In this document: positions 34,287 through 45,188 of the stretch, piece by piece | Numbering within the stretch: position 1 is the stretch's first letter | How the letters are laid out: each line of letters opens with the position of its first letter | Source of the DNA: Micromonospora sp. PLK6-60 | GTDB lineage: Bacteria > Actinomycetota > Actinomycetes > Mycobacteriales > Micromonosporaceae | Direction: 5' to 3' | DNA length: 64,000 bases | Assembly (NCBI RefSeq): GCF_019890675.1 | Contig: NZ_JAIOAA010000007.1 | Location: 62,001-126,000, forward strand | Notes under the pieces: generated by a model | The model's database searches: none | Told to the model about the DNA's origin: nothing | What the model saw: the letters and a program-made list of their open reading frames with translations, nothing else | Made by a program: the position numbers and the translations under genes

Positions 34287-34934
34287 ATGACCGACCGCGC
34301 GACGTTGCTCTGGATCCACGGCGGCGAATGGCGGGCCCGCGACCACGAGGACGGCGCGGCACTCGCCCCGCTGGGCCTGCGGCTGGTCGCGGCCCGCTAC
34401 CGCTTCGTCGACGAGGCGCGCTGGCCGGCCCAGCTCGACGACGTACGCGCTGCGGCGCGGTCCGCGCGGCGGGCCGGCGGCGGGCTGCCGCTGCTGGTCG
34501 GCGGCGACTCGGCGGGCGCGACGCTCGCCCTGCACCTGGCGCTGCGCGGCGTCGACCGCCCGGGCGACGTGACCGCCGGGCTGGCGTACTGGGGGGCGGT
34601 GGATCCGTTGGCCGACGACTGGCGGCGGCTACGCGCCGACGACGACCCGTGGGCCGGCCTGCTCGGTCACCCGCCGGCCCCGGGCGACCCGGCCACCGTC
34701 GACTCCACCGTCACCACCCACCTGGGCGGCGGCACGCCGCTGCTGCTGGTGCACGGCCGCGACGACCGCTCGGTGCCGGCGAGCCAGACGCTGGCGCTCA
34801 CCGAGGCGCTGCTCGCCGCCGGCCACCCCGTACACACCTGGATCACCCACGGTGGGCACGCGCCGGAGCTGAGCCGCCCGGATCTGCTGGCGGTCACCGC
34901 CGCCTTCCTCGACACCGTCCTGCCGCCCGGCTGA
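34287..34934 (+). CDS. alpha/beta hydrolase, HSL/BD-FAE-like
   Basis: 215 residues from ATG 34287. LWIHGGEWRARD gives the oxyanion HGG motif, GGDSAGATLALHLAL the nucleophile elbow (Ser about residue 77), VHGRDDRSVP the Asp and THGGHAPELS the His. A compact esterase of the hormone-sensitive-lipase-like type; substrate unknown. The open frame upstream to 34200 runs through the repeat and is not part of the gene. Confidence 0.85.
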   Translation: MTDRATLLWIHGGEWRARDHEDGAALAPLGLRLVAARYRFVDEARWPAQLDDVRAAARSARRAGGGLPLLVGGDSAGATLALHLALRGVDRPGDVTAGLAYWGAVDPLADDWRRLRADDDPWAGLLGHPPAPGDPATVDSTVTTHLGGGTPLLLVHGRDDRSVPASQTLALTEALLAAGHPVHTWITHGGHAPELSRPDLLAVTAAFLDTVLPPG

Positions 34935-34987
34935 CCGCGTCCGGCGAACCGGGCGTCCGCGCGCCCGGCGGCGGTTACCGTCAGCCC

Positions 34988-35350
34988 ATGCCCGATCTCG
35001 CCGCCGTCGTCATCCTCTGCCGCGACCCGTACCTGATCGCGCCGTTCTGGAGCACGGTGACCGGGCTGCCGGTGGTCGAGCAGGACGCGGCCCGGCTCGC
35101 CGACCGGTCGCTCGGGCCGGCCGAGTCGGTGCTGCTGCGTGACCCGCACGGGCACCGGCCCGACATCTGGATCAGCCGGGCCGACGACCTGCCGGCACCC
35201 GGCCGGATGCACCTGGACCTGGTGGGCGACGCCGAGGAGCGGGCGGCCGTGCTGGAGGCGGGCGCGACCGTGGTCCGCGAGCTGCCCGACTGGACCGTGC
35301 TGGCCGACCCGGAGGGCAACCAGTTCTGCCTGCACCCCCGGCACGGGTGA
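34988..35350 (+). CDS. VOC (glyoxalase/bleomycin-resistance fold) protein
   Basis: 120 residues from ATG 34988. Two beta-alpha-beta-beta-beta halves: AAVVILCRDPYLIAPFWSTVTGLPVVEQ and RMHLDLVGDAEERAAVLEAGATVV ... ADPEGNQFCLHP, the last carrying the conserved Glu/His-type end of VOC domains. Small glyoxalase-like protein with unknown substrate. Its TGA lies inside the 60-bp palindrome that separates it from the convergent debranching-enzyme gene. Confidence 0.85.
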   Translation: MPDLAAVVILCRDPYLIAPFWSTVTGLPVVEQDAARLADRSLGPAESVLLRDPHGHRPDIWISRADDLPAPGRMHLDLVGDAEERAAVLEAGATVVRELPDWTVLADPEGNQFCLHPRHG

Positions 35351-35405
35351 AAGGAGGGGCCCCTTATTAACAGACGTCTGTTAATAAGGGGCCCCTCCTT
35401 TCACC
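35346..35405. terminator. 60-bp perfect palindrome, intergenic repeat copy 4, bidirectional terminator
   Basis: Every base from 35346 to 35405 is mirrored around 35375/35376 (30-bp arms, no loop). Each arm holds AAGGAGGGGCCCCTTATTAACA, trimmed here to GGGGCCCC and TTAAC as its recognisable parts. It includes the VOC stop codon and abuts the debranching-enzyme stop, the ideal position for a two-way terminator. Confidence 0.9.
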
Positions 35406-37466
35406 TCAGCCGGCGAGGTTGTGCAGGTCCAGGCGGCCGCGGGCGAAGGCGTCCACCCGGCCCCAGCGGCCCGGGATGTCCAGCACCTCGATGCGGCCCA
35501 TGCCCACCGGCAGCCGCGGGTCCACCGCGAGGTGCCCCTCGTGCGGCTCCAGGCCGAGCATGGTCCGGATCAGCAGCAGCGGCGTGCCGGTGGACCAGGC
35601 CTGCGGGGTGCAAGCCGTCGGATACTCCACCGGGAACTTCGTCAGCTCCCGCTGGTAGCCGCCGAACGCCTCCGGCAGCCGCCCGTCGAAGTACGTCGCC
35701 GCGTCCAGGATGCCGTTGGCGATGGTCGCGGCCTCCTCGGCGAAGCCGTAACGGCGCAGCCCCCAGGCGATGAAGGAGTTGTCGAACGGCCAGATCGTGC
35801 CGTTGTGGTAGCCGATCGGGTTGTACCGCACCTCCCCCTCGGCGAGGGTACGCACGCCCCAGCCGGAGAAGAGCCGCGGCCCGACCAGGTGCTGCGCCAC
35901 CTGTTCGGCGCGCGCCTGGTCGACGATGCCGCTCCACAGCAGGTGCCCGATGTTCGAGCTGAGCGTGTCCACCTGGCGGCCCTTCGGGTCCAGGGCCAGG
36001 GCGTAGTAGCCGCCGTCGGCGACCCACCAGTCCCGGTTGAACCGCTCCTTCAGCTCGGCCGCCTCCCGCTCCAGCTGGTCGGCGTACGCCGGGTCGTCCC
36101 AGAACTCGCGGGCCATCCGGGCGGCCCGCACCTTCGCGTCGTACGCGTACCCCTGCACCTCGCAGGTGGCCCGGGGGAACGGCGGCAGCGTGCCGTCCCG
36201 GTACGAGATGGAGTCCCACGAGTCCTTCCAGCACTGGTTCTCCAGGCCGGTGTCGGTGTTGCGCCGCTCGTACCAGATGTAGCCGTTGCCGACCAGGTCC
36301 GCGTACTCGTCGATCCACTTCAGCGCGGCCCGGCACTCCCGCTCCAGCTCCTTGACCAGCGCGACGTCGCCGCTCCACCGCTCGTACTCGTCGAGCAGGA
36401 CCACGAACAGCGGGGTGGCGTCCACCGAGCCGTAGTACGGCGAGTGCGGCTGCTCCTCGAAGGACGACGTCTCGCCGTAGCGCATCTCGTGCAGGATCCG
36501 GCCGGGGTCCTCGTCCCGGAAGTCGTCGAACCGGGTGCCCTGCAGCGCCCCCAGGATCCGCAGCGTCGTCTTGGACAACTCCGGCGCGAACGGGAGCACC
36601 TGGAGACAGGTGAGGATGCTGTCCCGGCCGAACATGGTCATGAACCAGGGCAGGCCCGCCGCGGGCAGGGTCTGGCCGCCGAGCGACAGCGGCGAGAAGC
36701 GCAACGCGGCCAGGTCCACCAGGCTGCGCTGGTAGGTCGCGGCGACCCGGCCGTGTTCGCTGTTCACCTTCGGCGCCCGGGCGATCCACTCCTCCAGGTC
36801 CTGCTGGAGCGCGAGCCGTTCGGTGCCGTGTGCGCGCAGCCCCATCCGCAGGTCCCGGCCGCCCGGCCCGATCGCGAAGGTCTGCACGTCGATGATGCTC
36901 TGCCACTGCTCGTTGGGCTCCAGGTGGATGGTGTACGCGAAACCACCGTGGTCGTACCGGGCCGGCTCGGACGAGGAGATCACCGTCTCCCGCCGGAAGT
37001 TGCCCCGCCGGTAGCCCAGCCGCAGCCGGTCGGCCTCCGGTTCGGTGTAGATTTCGCCCTTCTTGTTCAGGATCTCGTCCTTGACCTGGAACAGGTCGGC
37101 GAAGTCGGAGGCGGCCTCCATCCGGATCTCCAGGTCGACCGCCTTCTCGTCGTGGTTGAGGATGGTCAGCGTCTCCCGGAAGCTGCCGCCCACCGCCCGC
37201 TCCCGGATCACCGACAGCTTCGCGTCGACGTAGTGCGTGGCCATGCCGGGCACCAGGAAGAAGCGCGCCTCGTAGTACTGGAGGTCGTCGTAGGACAGGG
37301 AGTTGAGCCGCTCGCCGTTGATGGTCAGCACCCAACGGGACAGGAACCGGGTGTCGATGGAGAACAGCCCGGTCGGCTCGCTCGGCGTCGCCTCGATGTC
37401 CCCGGTGTCCTCGGAGACCACGAAGGTGTTGCCGTCCAGGATCCGGATCGTGTTGGTGTCCCCCAT
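35406..37466 (-). CDS. amylo-alpha-1,6-glucosidase, glycogen debranching enzyme family
   Basis: 686 residues. N-terminal GDE-type beta domain (FSIDTRFLSRWVLTINGERL) and a C-terminal (alpha/alpha)6 glucosidase domain with WFMTMFGRDSILTCLQVLPF, YYGSVDATPLFVVLLDEY, YIWYERRNTDTGLENQCWKDSWDSI and IGYHNGTIWPFDNSFIAWGL. Cleaves alpha-1,6 branches in glycogen or a related glucan. Its ATG overlaps the TGA of the SCP2 gene by one base (TGATG), so the two are coupled. A role in stored-glucan turnover is expected. Confidence 0.92.
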   Translation of the reverse strand: MGDTNTIRILDGNTFVVSEDTGDIEATPSEPTGLFSIDTRFLSRWVLTINGERLNSLSYDDLQYYEARFFLVPGMATHYVDAKLSVIRERAVGGSFRETLTILNHDEKAVDLEIRMEAASDFADLFQVKDEILNKKGEIYTEPEADRLRLGYRRGNFRRETVISSSEPARYDHGGFAYTIHLEPNEQWQSIIDVQTFAIGPGGRDLRMGLRAHGTERLALQQDLEEWIARAPKVNSEHGRVAATYQRSLVDLAALRFSPLSLGGQTLPAAGLPWFMTMFGRDSILTCLQVLPFAPELSKTTLRILGALQGTRFDDFRDEDPGRILHEMRYGETSSFEEQPHSPYYGSVDATPLFVVLLDEYERWSGDVALVKELERECRAALKWIDEYADLVGNGYIWYERRNTDTGLENQCWKDSWDSISYRDGTLPPFPRATCEVQGYAYDAKVRAARMAREFWDDPAYADQLEREAAELKERFNRDWWVADGGYYALALDPKGRQVDTLSSNIGHLLWSGIVDQARAEQVAQHLVGPRLFSGWGVRTLAEGEVRYNPIGYHNGTIWPFDNSFIAWGLRRYGFAEEAATIANGILDAATYFDGRLPEAFGGYQRELTKFPVEYPTACTPQAWSTGTPLLLIRTMLGLEPHEGHLAVDPRLPVGMGRIEVLDIPGRWGRVDAFARGRLDLHNLAG

Positions 37467-37837
37467 CAGCGCATCTCCCTCGCGAACACACGGCGCGGAC
37501 CCCGGGAGTCCGCCGGACCCGGAAAGACCCGCTCGAACTGGAGCAGGAGCCGCAGGTCCCCGACGACTGTCACGTCTCCCCGCAGCAGGGCCGCGATCGC
37601 GTTGTCGCCGCCCGAGACCAGGGCGTCGAAGAGCCGCGGGTCGGCGCCCACCACCGTGTCGGCCTCCCGGTCCTCCTGGGCGATCTGGAGGTTGCCCCGG
37701 TCGATCTGCAGCAGCCAGTGCGTCGTCTGCGCCCCCTGGTGCAGGTCGAAGCGCAGGGTTCCGGAGGTCTTCGCCAGCAGGGGCTCGTACCCCCGCCGGT
37801 CCAGGTCCTCGAAGAACCTGGTGGTCGCGTCCAGCAT
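37466..37837 (-). CDS. SCP2 sterol-carrier-fold protein
   Basis: 123 residues from ATG 37837 (LDATTRFFEDLDRRGY). SCP2 pattern: TSGTLRFDLHQGAQTTHWLLQIDRGNLQIAQ, DADTVVGADPRLFDALVSGGDNAIAALLRGDVTVVGDL. Binds lipids or hydrophobic cofactors in other systems; in actinobacteria this small domain is often paired with other enzymes. Coupled to the debranching-enzyme gene by TGATG. An in-frame extension to 37903 is Pro/Gly-rich and probably not translated. Confidence 0.8.
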   Translation of the reverse strand: MLDATTRFFEDLDRRGYEPLLAKTSGTLRFDLHQGAQTTHWLLQIDRGNLQIAQEDREADTVVGADPRLFDALVSGGDNAIAALLRGDVTVVGDLRLLLQFERVFPGPADSRGPRRVFAREMR

Positions 37838-38000
37838 CGGGTCCGCTCCTCCCGCCCGTTCCGGCTCGGTCCCGGGTCGGGTCCCCGTCGAGTACGGCGT
37901 CAACCTCGCCCGGTTCGGGTGAGGCGCCGCGACCGGCGCGGGCGGCGGGCAGGCGAGGACGCCGGCCCCCGGTGGGAGCCGGCGTCGTCCGCGGCGGACG

Positions 38001-38417
38001 TCAGTTGTTGGGTTCGTCGGCGCTGATGTCCGCGAGCACCGACTGGGGCTCCCGCTCGACGGCCAGGTCCCCCATCGACACCAGGCCGATCAGGCGGCCG
38101 TCGTCGATCACCGGCAACCGGCGTACGGCGTAGGTGCGCATCAGGTCCGCGGCGGCCACCGCGTCGTCGTACTGGCTCACCGTGACCACGTCCTTGCTGG
38201 TGATCTGGTTGAGCCGGGTGGTGGCCGGGTCGAAGCCCTCCGCGACGCCGCGCACCGTGATGTCCCGGTCCGTCACGATCCCCACCACGTTGTCGCCGTC
38301 GGTCACCACGACGTCCCCGATGGCGCTGTCGCGCATCTCCTGGGCCGCCGCGGTCAGCGTGTCGTTGCCGTCCATCGTCACCAACCGGGTCGTCATGAAC
38401 TCTCCGACCGTTGTCAT
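38001..38417 (-). CDS. tandem CBS-domain protein
   Basis: 138 residues holding two CBS motifs: MTTRLVTMDGNDTLTAAAQEM ... GDNVVGIVTDRDI and VTVSQYDDAVAAADLMRTYAVRRLPVIDDGRLIGLVSMGDLA. CBS pairs bind adenosine nucleotides and regulate other proteins; stand-alone versions are common in actinobacteria (hypoxia/stress genes). Single gene, 64 bp before the TMEM175 gene. Confidence 0.9.
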   Translation of the reverse strand: MTTVGEFMTTRLVTMDGNDTLTAAAQEMRDSAIGDVVVTDGDNVVGIVTDRDITVRGVAEGFDPATTRLNQITSKDVVTVSQYDDAVAAADLMRTYAVRRLPVIDDGRLIGLVSMGDLAVEREPQSVLADISADEPNN

Positions 38418-38481
38418 GGTGCTCCCCTCTCGGTGTCGGCACCGCCCGTCTACCCGCCGGCCGGGAGGGGGTAACCCGGGG

Positions 38482-39168
38482 TCACCGGCGGGCGCGGAAC
38501 CGCCGCCGCAGGTCGTAGACGCCGTTGCTGGACAGGCCGTAGAAGATCGGCAGCAACAGCAGCACCACCAGCGCCACCGGCACGCTGACCAGCCAACCCA
38601 CCAGACCCGCGATGGCGTACGCGACCACGCCGAGCACGGCCCGCAGCCGCTCCACGGCGAAGAACCCGGCCGGCACGCCCGGTTGCAGCAACTCGCGGTG
38701 CCGGCTCAGGTAGTGGTACAGCCACAGCCAGGCGACGGAGAGGACGATGCCGACCAGCCCGTAGAGCGCCACGGCCACGGCCTCGTCGGCCCGGTCGCCG
38801 TGCTCGACGGAGGCGGAGACCACGGCCGTGACGAACGGCAGCAGGGCCACGCTGAACAGCACTCCGAGGTTCGCCCAGTGGAAGCCGCGGTCCGTGCAGC
38901 GGACCCGGTGGAAGGTGCCCTTGTGGTTCAACCAGTTCACCGCGACGTACAGGTACGACGTGACGTACGCCAGGTAGACCGGCCACTGGGCGAGCAGGGC
39001 ATGCAGCATCCCGCCCTTCGGCACCTCGGGGATGCGCAGGTCCAGCACCAGCAGCGTGATGATGATCGCGAACACCGCGTCGCTGAAGCCGATCGCCCGG
39101 CCGGTGTCCGACCGCAGGCCGGACAGTTCGTCGTCCGCGCCCCGTGGCGCGTACCGGTCGGCGTCCAT
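38482..39168 (-). CDS. TMEM175-family potassium channel-like membrane protein
   Basis: 228 residues from ATG 39168 with GGGGGAGCC upstream. RAIGFSDAVFAIIITLLVLDLRIPE carries the FSD signature of bacterial TMEM175 (old DUF1211) in the first helix, followed by about five more helices. Bacterial members conduct K+ across the cytoplasmic membrane as tetramers. The basic C-terminus is RRRFRARR. Not in an obvious operon. Confidence 0.85.
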   Translation of the reverse strand: MDADRYAPRGADDELSGLRSDTGRAIGFSDAVFAIIITLLVLDLRIPEVPKGGMLHALLAQWPVYLAYVTSYLYVAVNWLNHKGTFHRVRCTDRGFHWANLGVLFSVALLPFVTAVVSASVEHGDRADEAVAVALYGLVGIVLSVAWLWLYHYLSRHRELLQPGVPAGFFAVERLRAVLGVVAYAIAGLVGWLVSVPVALVVLLLLPIFYGLSSNGVYDLRRRFRARR

Positions 39169-39278
39169 CGGCTCCCCCGTTCCCGCCGCCGGAGGGTGCG
39201 CTCGCCCCGACGCGGCCCGGGGTATACCCGCCGGACGCCAGGGCATCCCGCCGGTCGGCGGCGGCATAGGGTGGCCCG

Positions 39279-39860
39279 GTGACCGCCGACGAGGACGTGC
39301 TGCGCCGGCTGGTCGGCGGCAGTCCGTGGCTGACCCGGGCGCTGGCCGTGGTCCGGGCCGCCGGCCTCCCGGACGCCTGGGTCGGCGCGGGCGCCGTGCG
39401 TGACCTGGTCTGGGGCGAACGGTACGGTCCCGGGTTCGACCCCCACGCGATCCGCGACGTGGACGTCGTCTTCTTCGACCCCGACGAGCTGAGCCGGGCC
39501 AACGACGAGCGGGCCACCGCCGTCCTGCGGGCGGCCTGGCCCGAACCGCCCTGGGAGGCGAAGAACCAGGCCGCCGTGCACACCTGGTACGCGACGAAGT
39601 TCGGCGGCGAGCCGATCGCGCCGTACCGGAGCGTGGCCGAGGCGGTGGCCACCTGGCCGGAGTACGCGACCGCCGTCGCCGTACGCCTCGACGCCCACGA
39701 CCGGATCGAGGTGTGCGCCCCGCACGGCCTGGCCGACCTGCTCGGCGGGGTGTGGCGGCGCAATCCGACCCGGGTGTCGCTGGCGGTGTCCCGGCGGCGG
39801 CTGGCCCGGCACCGCCCCGCCGAACGTTGGCCCGGCGTGCGGGTGGTCGACCCCGGCTGA
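39279..39860 (+). CDS. nucleotidyltransferase-fold protein (PF06042-like)
   Basis: 193 residues from GTG 39279. Nucleotidyltransferase core: VGAGAVRDLVWGERYG then RDVDVVFFDPDELS (two Asp) and later KNQAAVHTWYATKFG. Matches the YbeM-like / DUF925 nucleotidyltransferase family. Target RNA or small molecule unknown. Convergent with the PPOX gene; 7 bp separate the stops. Confidence 0.75.
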   Translation: MTADEDVLRRLVGGSPWLTRALAVVRAAGLPDAWVGAGAVRDLVWGERYGPGFDPHAIRDVDVVFFDPDELSRANDERATAVLRAAWPEPPWEAKNQAAVHTWYATKFGGEPIAPYRSVAEAVATWPEYATAVAVRLDAHDRIEVCAPHGLADLLGGVWRRNPTRVSLAVSRRRLARHRPAERWPGVRVVDPG

Positions 39861-39867
39861 CCGTCGG

Positions 39868-40308
39868 TCAACCGCGCGGTGGCATTCCATAGACCCGCTC
39901 GACGTGCAGGCGCAGCACCAGCCGCCGCTCGGCCACCATGGCCGCCCGGAAGTCGTCCCAGTCGGGGTGTTCGCCCTGCACCGACCGGTAGAGCTCGACA
40001 AGTTCCGTTACCGTCGGGTCGTCGGCCCGCTCGGCCACCGGGGTCAGCTCGGCCCGCGCCTCCGCCACCGCGTACGCCCAGCCGTCGTCGCTGCTGACGT
40101 GGAAGCTGGCCCGGGGATCCCGGCGCAGGTTGGCGGTCTTGGCCCGCCCGTCGGTGACCGAGACCCGGATCACGCCCCCCGCACGGTCGAACGAATAGAC
40201 GACGTTGGACAGCTGGGGTCGCCCGTCCCGTTTGACGGTGGCCAGCACGCCGAGCCACCTCCCGGCAATCAGGTCGGTCAGGGCCTGCTGGGTCTGCTCG
40301 TCCGCCAT
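39868..40308 (-). CDS. PPOX-class F420-dependent oxidoreductase-like protein
   Basis: 146 residues from ATG 40308 (GGAGGACGCC upstream). Pyridoxamine-phosphate-oxidase-like split barrel: AGRWLGVLATVKRDGRPQLSNVVYSFDRAGGVIRVSVTDGRAKTANLRRDPRASFHV, the TANLRRDP segment being typical of actinobacterial F420-binding members. Start excludes a longer frame through the minisatellite. Monofunctional, cytosolic. Confidence 0.85.
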   Translation of the reverse strand: MADEQTQQALTDLIAGRWLGVLATVKRDGRPQLSNVVYSFDRAGGVIRVSVTDGRAKTANLRRDPRASFHVSSDDGWAYAVAEARAELTPVAERADDPTVTELVELYRSVQGEHPDWDDFRAAMVAERRLVLRLHVERVYGMPPRG

Positions 40309-40382
40309 GGCGTCCTCCGCTGTCGACCGGGTCGGGCTCTCATTCCATCGGATCCCCACCGCCGGGGCACGCCGACCGGCAG

Positions 40383-40580
40383 GCATCCGCGTGTCGGCGA
40401 GCATCCGCGCGTCGGCGGGCATCCGCGCGTCGACGGGCATCCGCGCGTCGACGGGCATCCGCGCGTCGACGGGCATCCGCGCGTCGACGGGCATCCGCGC
40501 GTCGACGGGCATCCGCGCGTCGACGGGCATCCGCGCGTCGACGGGCATCCGCGCGTCGGCGGGCGTCCGCGCGTCGGCGG
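40383..40580. repeat. 18-bp minisatellite, 11 copies
   Basis: Unit GCATCCGCGCGTCGACGG, eleven contiguous copies. The first, second and last two units differ by GGC instead of GAC; seven central units (40419-40544) are identical. Period 18 keeps frame (minus strand reads DARMPV repeats) but there is no start or ribosome site that would make it coding. Confidence 0.95.
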
Positions 40581-40600
40581 GGCGGGCCGGAGAGCCGAAC

Positions 40601-40648
40601 GAGCGTGATACCTCAGAGTCATCAAAATGACTCTGAGGTATCACGCTC
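40601..40648. terminator. perfect 22-bp hairpin between minisatellites
   Basis: Arms 40601-40622 (GAGCGTGATACCTCAGAGTC + AT) and 40627-40648 are exact complements with a CAAA loop. It is the only moderate-GC element in a very GC-rich gap. Could terminate transcripts from either side; orientation neutral. Confidence 0.8.
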
Positions 40649-40732
40649 ATTCACACACGGCGACCTACGGCCCGCGACACCCCGCGGCTACCCCCGGCCC
40701 GCGGCCAAGACCCGCGAACCGGCGCGTCGCCC

Positions 40733-40800
40733 GCGACCCACGAACGACCCGCGACCCACGAACGACCCGCGACCCACGAACGACCCGCGACCCACGATCG
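40733..40800. repeat. 18-bp minisatellite, three full copies plus a partial
   Basis: Unit GCGACCCACGAACGACCC at 40733-40750, 40751-40768 and 40769-40786, then a 14-bp diverged partial copy to 40800. Unrelated in sequence to the larger 18-bp minisatellite in the same gap. Confidence 0.93.
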
Positions 40801-40862
40801 GCGCGTGGCCGGTGACGCACGACCGGTGGGACGCCCGCCGGGGCGCACCCGGCCGCGCCGGC

Positions 40863-43305
<2,443 letters not shown>

Positions 43306-43309
<4 letters not shown>

Positions 43310-44598
43310 GAGGTCTCCTCCGGCAGGTAGGTCAGGGTGGCCCGGTCGTCGGCGCGCAGCACCTCGGCCGCCGCCTCGGCGACCTGCTCGGCGGTCACCG
43401 CGAGCCAGGCCGGCAGCCGCTCGCCCACCTTGGCCGGGTCGCCGAACTGGGTGGCGTACCGGCCGAGGGCGTCGGCGCGACCCTCCACGGTGGCCAGCTG
43501 CCGCCACCACTGGGTGCTCAGCATGGCCTTGGCCCGGTCCAGCTCGGCGGCGGTGACCGGCACGGTGGCCAGCTCGTCGACCACCTCGGCCAGCCCGGCG
43601 GCGAGCCGTTGCCCGGTCACCCCGGGCCGGGCGGTGGCGGTGGCGATCAGCGGCGCCGGCGCGTGCGCCAGGTCCACCCCGTACGCCCCGACGCTGTCCG
43701 GCTGGGCGATCCGCTCGCCGTCGGCGAGCCGCTGGTAGAGCCGGCTGCCCCGGCCGTTGCCGAGGATGGTGGCCAGCACGGTGACCACGTCGTAGCCGGG
43801 GCTGCCGTACGGGTGGGTGCGGTGGGCCACGTACACCCGGGGGGCGGGCACGTCGGCGGTGACCTGCTCGACGGCGGGCCGGCCGGTGGCCGGGACGGTC
43901 CGGCCGTCCGGGGCGGCGGGGATGTCGGCGCGCCCCGGGATGGCCCCGAAGTAGCGCTCGGCCAGTTTGAACACCTCGGCCGCGTCGGCGTCCCCGGTGA
44001 CCGTCAGCACCGCGTTGTTCGGCGCGTAGTAGGTCGCGTGGAACGCCTGGAAGGTGGCCAGGTCGGCGGCGTTCAGGTCGGCCATCGAGCCGATGGTCGC
44101 GTGGTGGTAGGGGTGCCCCGGCGGGTAGAGCAGCGGCAGCAGGCGCAGCCAGGCGTCGCCGTACGGGACGTTCTCGTAGCGCTGCCGCCGCTCGTTCTTG
44201 ACCACGTCCCGCTGGTTGTCCAGCGTCTCCTGGGTCAGCGCGGGGACCAGGCCGCCCATCCGGTCCGCCTCCAGCCAGAGCGCCAGTTCCAGGTGCTCGG
44301 CCGGGACCGTCTCGAAGTAGTTGGTGCGGTCCGGGTTGGTGGTGGCGTTGAGCGTGCCGCCGTTGCCCTGGACCAGCTTCATGTGTTCGGTCTTCGCCAC
44401 GTTGACCGACCCCTCGAACATCAGGTGCTCGAAGAGGTGGGCGAAGCCGGTCTGCCCGTGCGGTTCGTGCCGGGAGCCCACGTCGTACCAGAGGTTGACC
44501 GCGACCGCCGGGGCGGCGCGGTCCTCGCTCACCACCACGCGCAGGCCGTTGTCCAGTCGGGTGGTCTCGATGGGCCATGGGTAACCGCTGTCGGGCAT
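43306..44598 (-). CDS. M16-family zinc peptidase, catalytic subunit
   Basis: 430 residues. Inverted zinc motif HLFEHLMFEG (HxxEH) near residue 54, then the distal Glu in RDVVKNERRQRYEN. The family includes bacterial processing peptidases and PqqF-like enzymes acting in the cytosol or on exported peptides. First gene of the coupled two-gene M16 operon; no peptide precursor gene is seen nearby. Confidence 0.92.
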
Positions 44599-44667
44599 GC
44601 CCCGACGCTATCCGATCTCCCGGTGGGAAAGGGGACGCCCCGCCCCGGGGGGGCGGGGCGTTCCGGC

Positions 44668-44883
44668 TCAGTCCGGCGGCTCGATCGGGGTCACCGTCTG
44701 ATCCGAGGTGCGATGCTCCAGCACCGTGTCGGGGGCGGCGTGGCGGTCGGACTCCCGGATGTCCGACTCGGTGAGGATCGCGTCGGCCTGCGCCTGCGGG
44801 TCGTCGCTGCCGACGGCCGCCTCCTCGGGCAGCAGGTGCGCGCGGGACTCTACCCGGTCCTGGTCGTTCTGCTCGTCCGTCAT
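44668..44883 (-). CDS. small acidic hypothetical protein
   Basis: 71 residues from ATG 44883 (MTDEQNDQDRVESRAHLLPEEAAVGSDDPQAQA). Highly hydrophilic and acidic with no hydrophobic core, probably disordered. Similar small genes are widespread near core genes in Micromonosporaceae. Its promoter region is shared with the DAHP-synthase leader on the opposite strand. Confidence 0.6.
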   Translation of the reverse strand: MTDEQNDQDRVESRAHLLPEEAAVGSDDPQAQADAILTESDIRESDRHAAPDTVLEHRTSDQTVTPIEPPD

Positions 44884-45006
44884 GCCGGCCCTCATACCCC
44901 GTGCGTCCGGCCGGCACTCCGCGAGCCCGTCCGGCGGGTTTCCCAGGATCCGGTAGGCCGACGAAGACGGTGAGCGTCGGCCGGCCGGTCGGGTAGGCTG
45001 ATCCGC

Positions 45007-45066
45007 GTGACGCGCTCGTATCGATGGTTTAGGCAGCCGGCTGCGAAGCCGGTGACCTCACCATGA
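45007..45066 (+). CDS. aromatic leader peptide of the DAHP synthase gene
   Basis: GTG at 45007 opens 19 codons, VTRSYRWFRQPAAKPVTSP, ending at TGA 45064-45066. The Tyr-Arg-Trp-Phe run supplies all three aromatic amino acids just where a leader peptide should stall. TAGGCT (44994-44999) lies seven bases before the GTG, so the message is probably leaderless. Function as a ribosome-mediated attenuator is inference from codon content and the downstream hairpins. Confidence 0.72.
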   Translation: MTRSYRWFRQPAAKPVTSP

Positions 45067-45142
45067 GCTGACGTCACCGCGTTTCGAGCCGGCCGGGCAG
45101 GAGCTGAAGTTCCTGCCCTTCTGCGTACGAGCAGCCGGCTCG
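45037..45142 (+). promoter_or_regulatory. attenuator-like alternative hairpins upstream of DAHP synthase
   Basis: CCGGCT (45037-45042) can pair with AGCCGG at 45047-45052 or at 45087-45092. GGTGAC (45051-45056) can pair with GTCACC (45073-45078), overlapping the first choice. CGAGCCGGC (45085-45093) pairs with GCCGGCTCG (45134-45142), enclosing a smaller stem GGGCAGGA/TCCTGCCC (45095-45102/45111-45118) followed by TTCT. Mutually exclusive stems after a Tyr-Trp-Phe leader peptide are the architecture of transcription attenuation. Confidence 0.6.
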
Positions 45143-45188
45143 ACCCGGGCACCGGCCCCGGGGCACGGTCGGCGGAAGGAAGCCCCCC

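Larger units (their letters stand above)
40309..40862. other. 554-bp gap occupied by two minisatellites and a perfect hairpin
   Basis: No gene. It holds the 11-copy 18-bp minisatellite (40383-40580), the 22-bp perfect hairpin (40601-40648) and a 3-copy 18-bp minisatellite (40733-40800), listed separately. Open frames across it simply reflect periods that are multiples of three. Confidence 0.75.

Noticed and set aside
40309..40650. In-frame extension of the PPOX gene through the 18-bp minisatellite and hairpin
   Set aside because: The extension is pure repeat, and a GGAGGACGCC site precedes ATG 40308.
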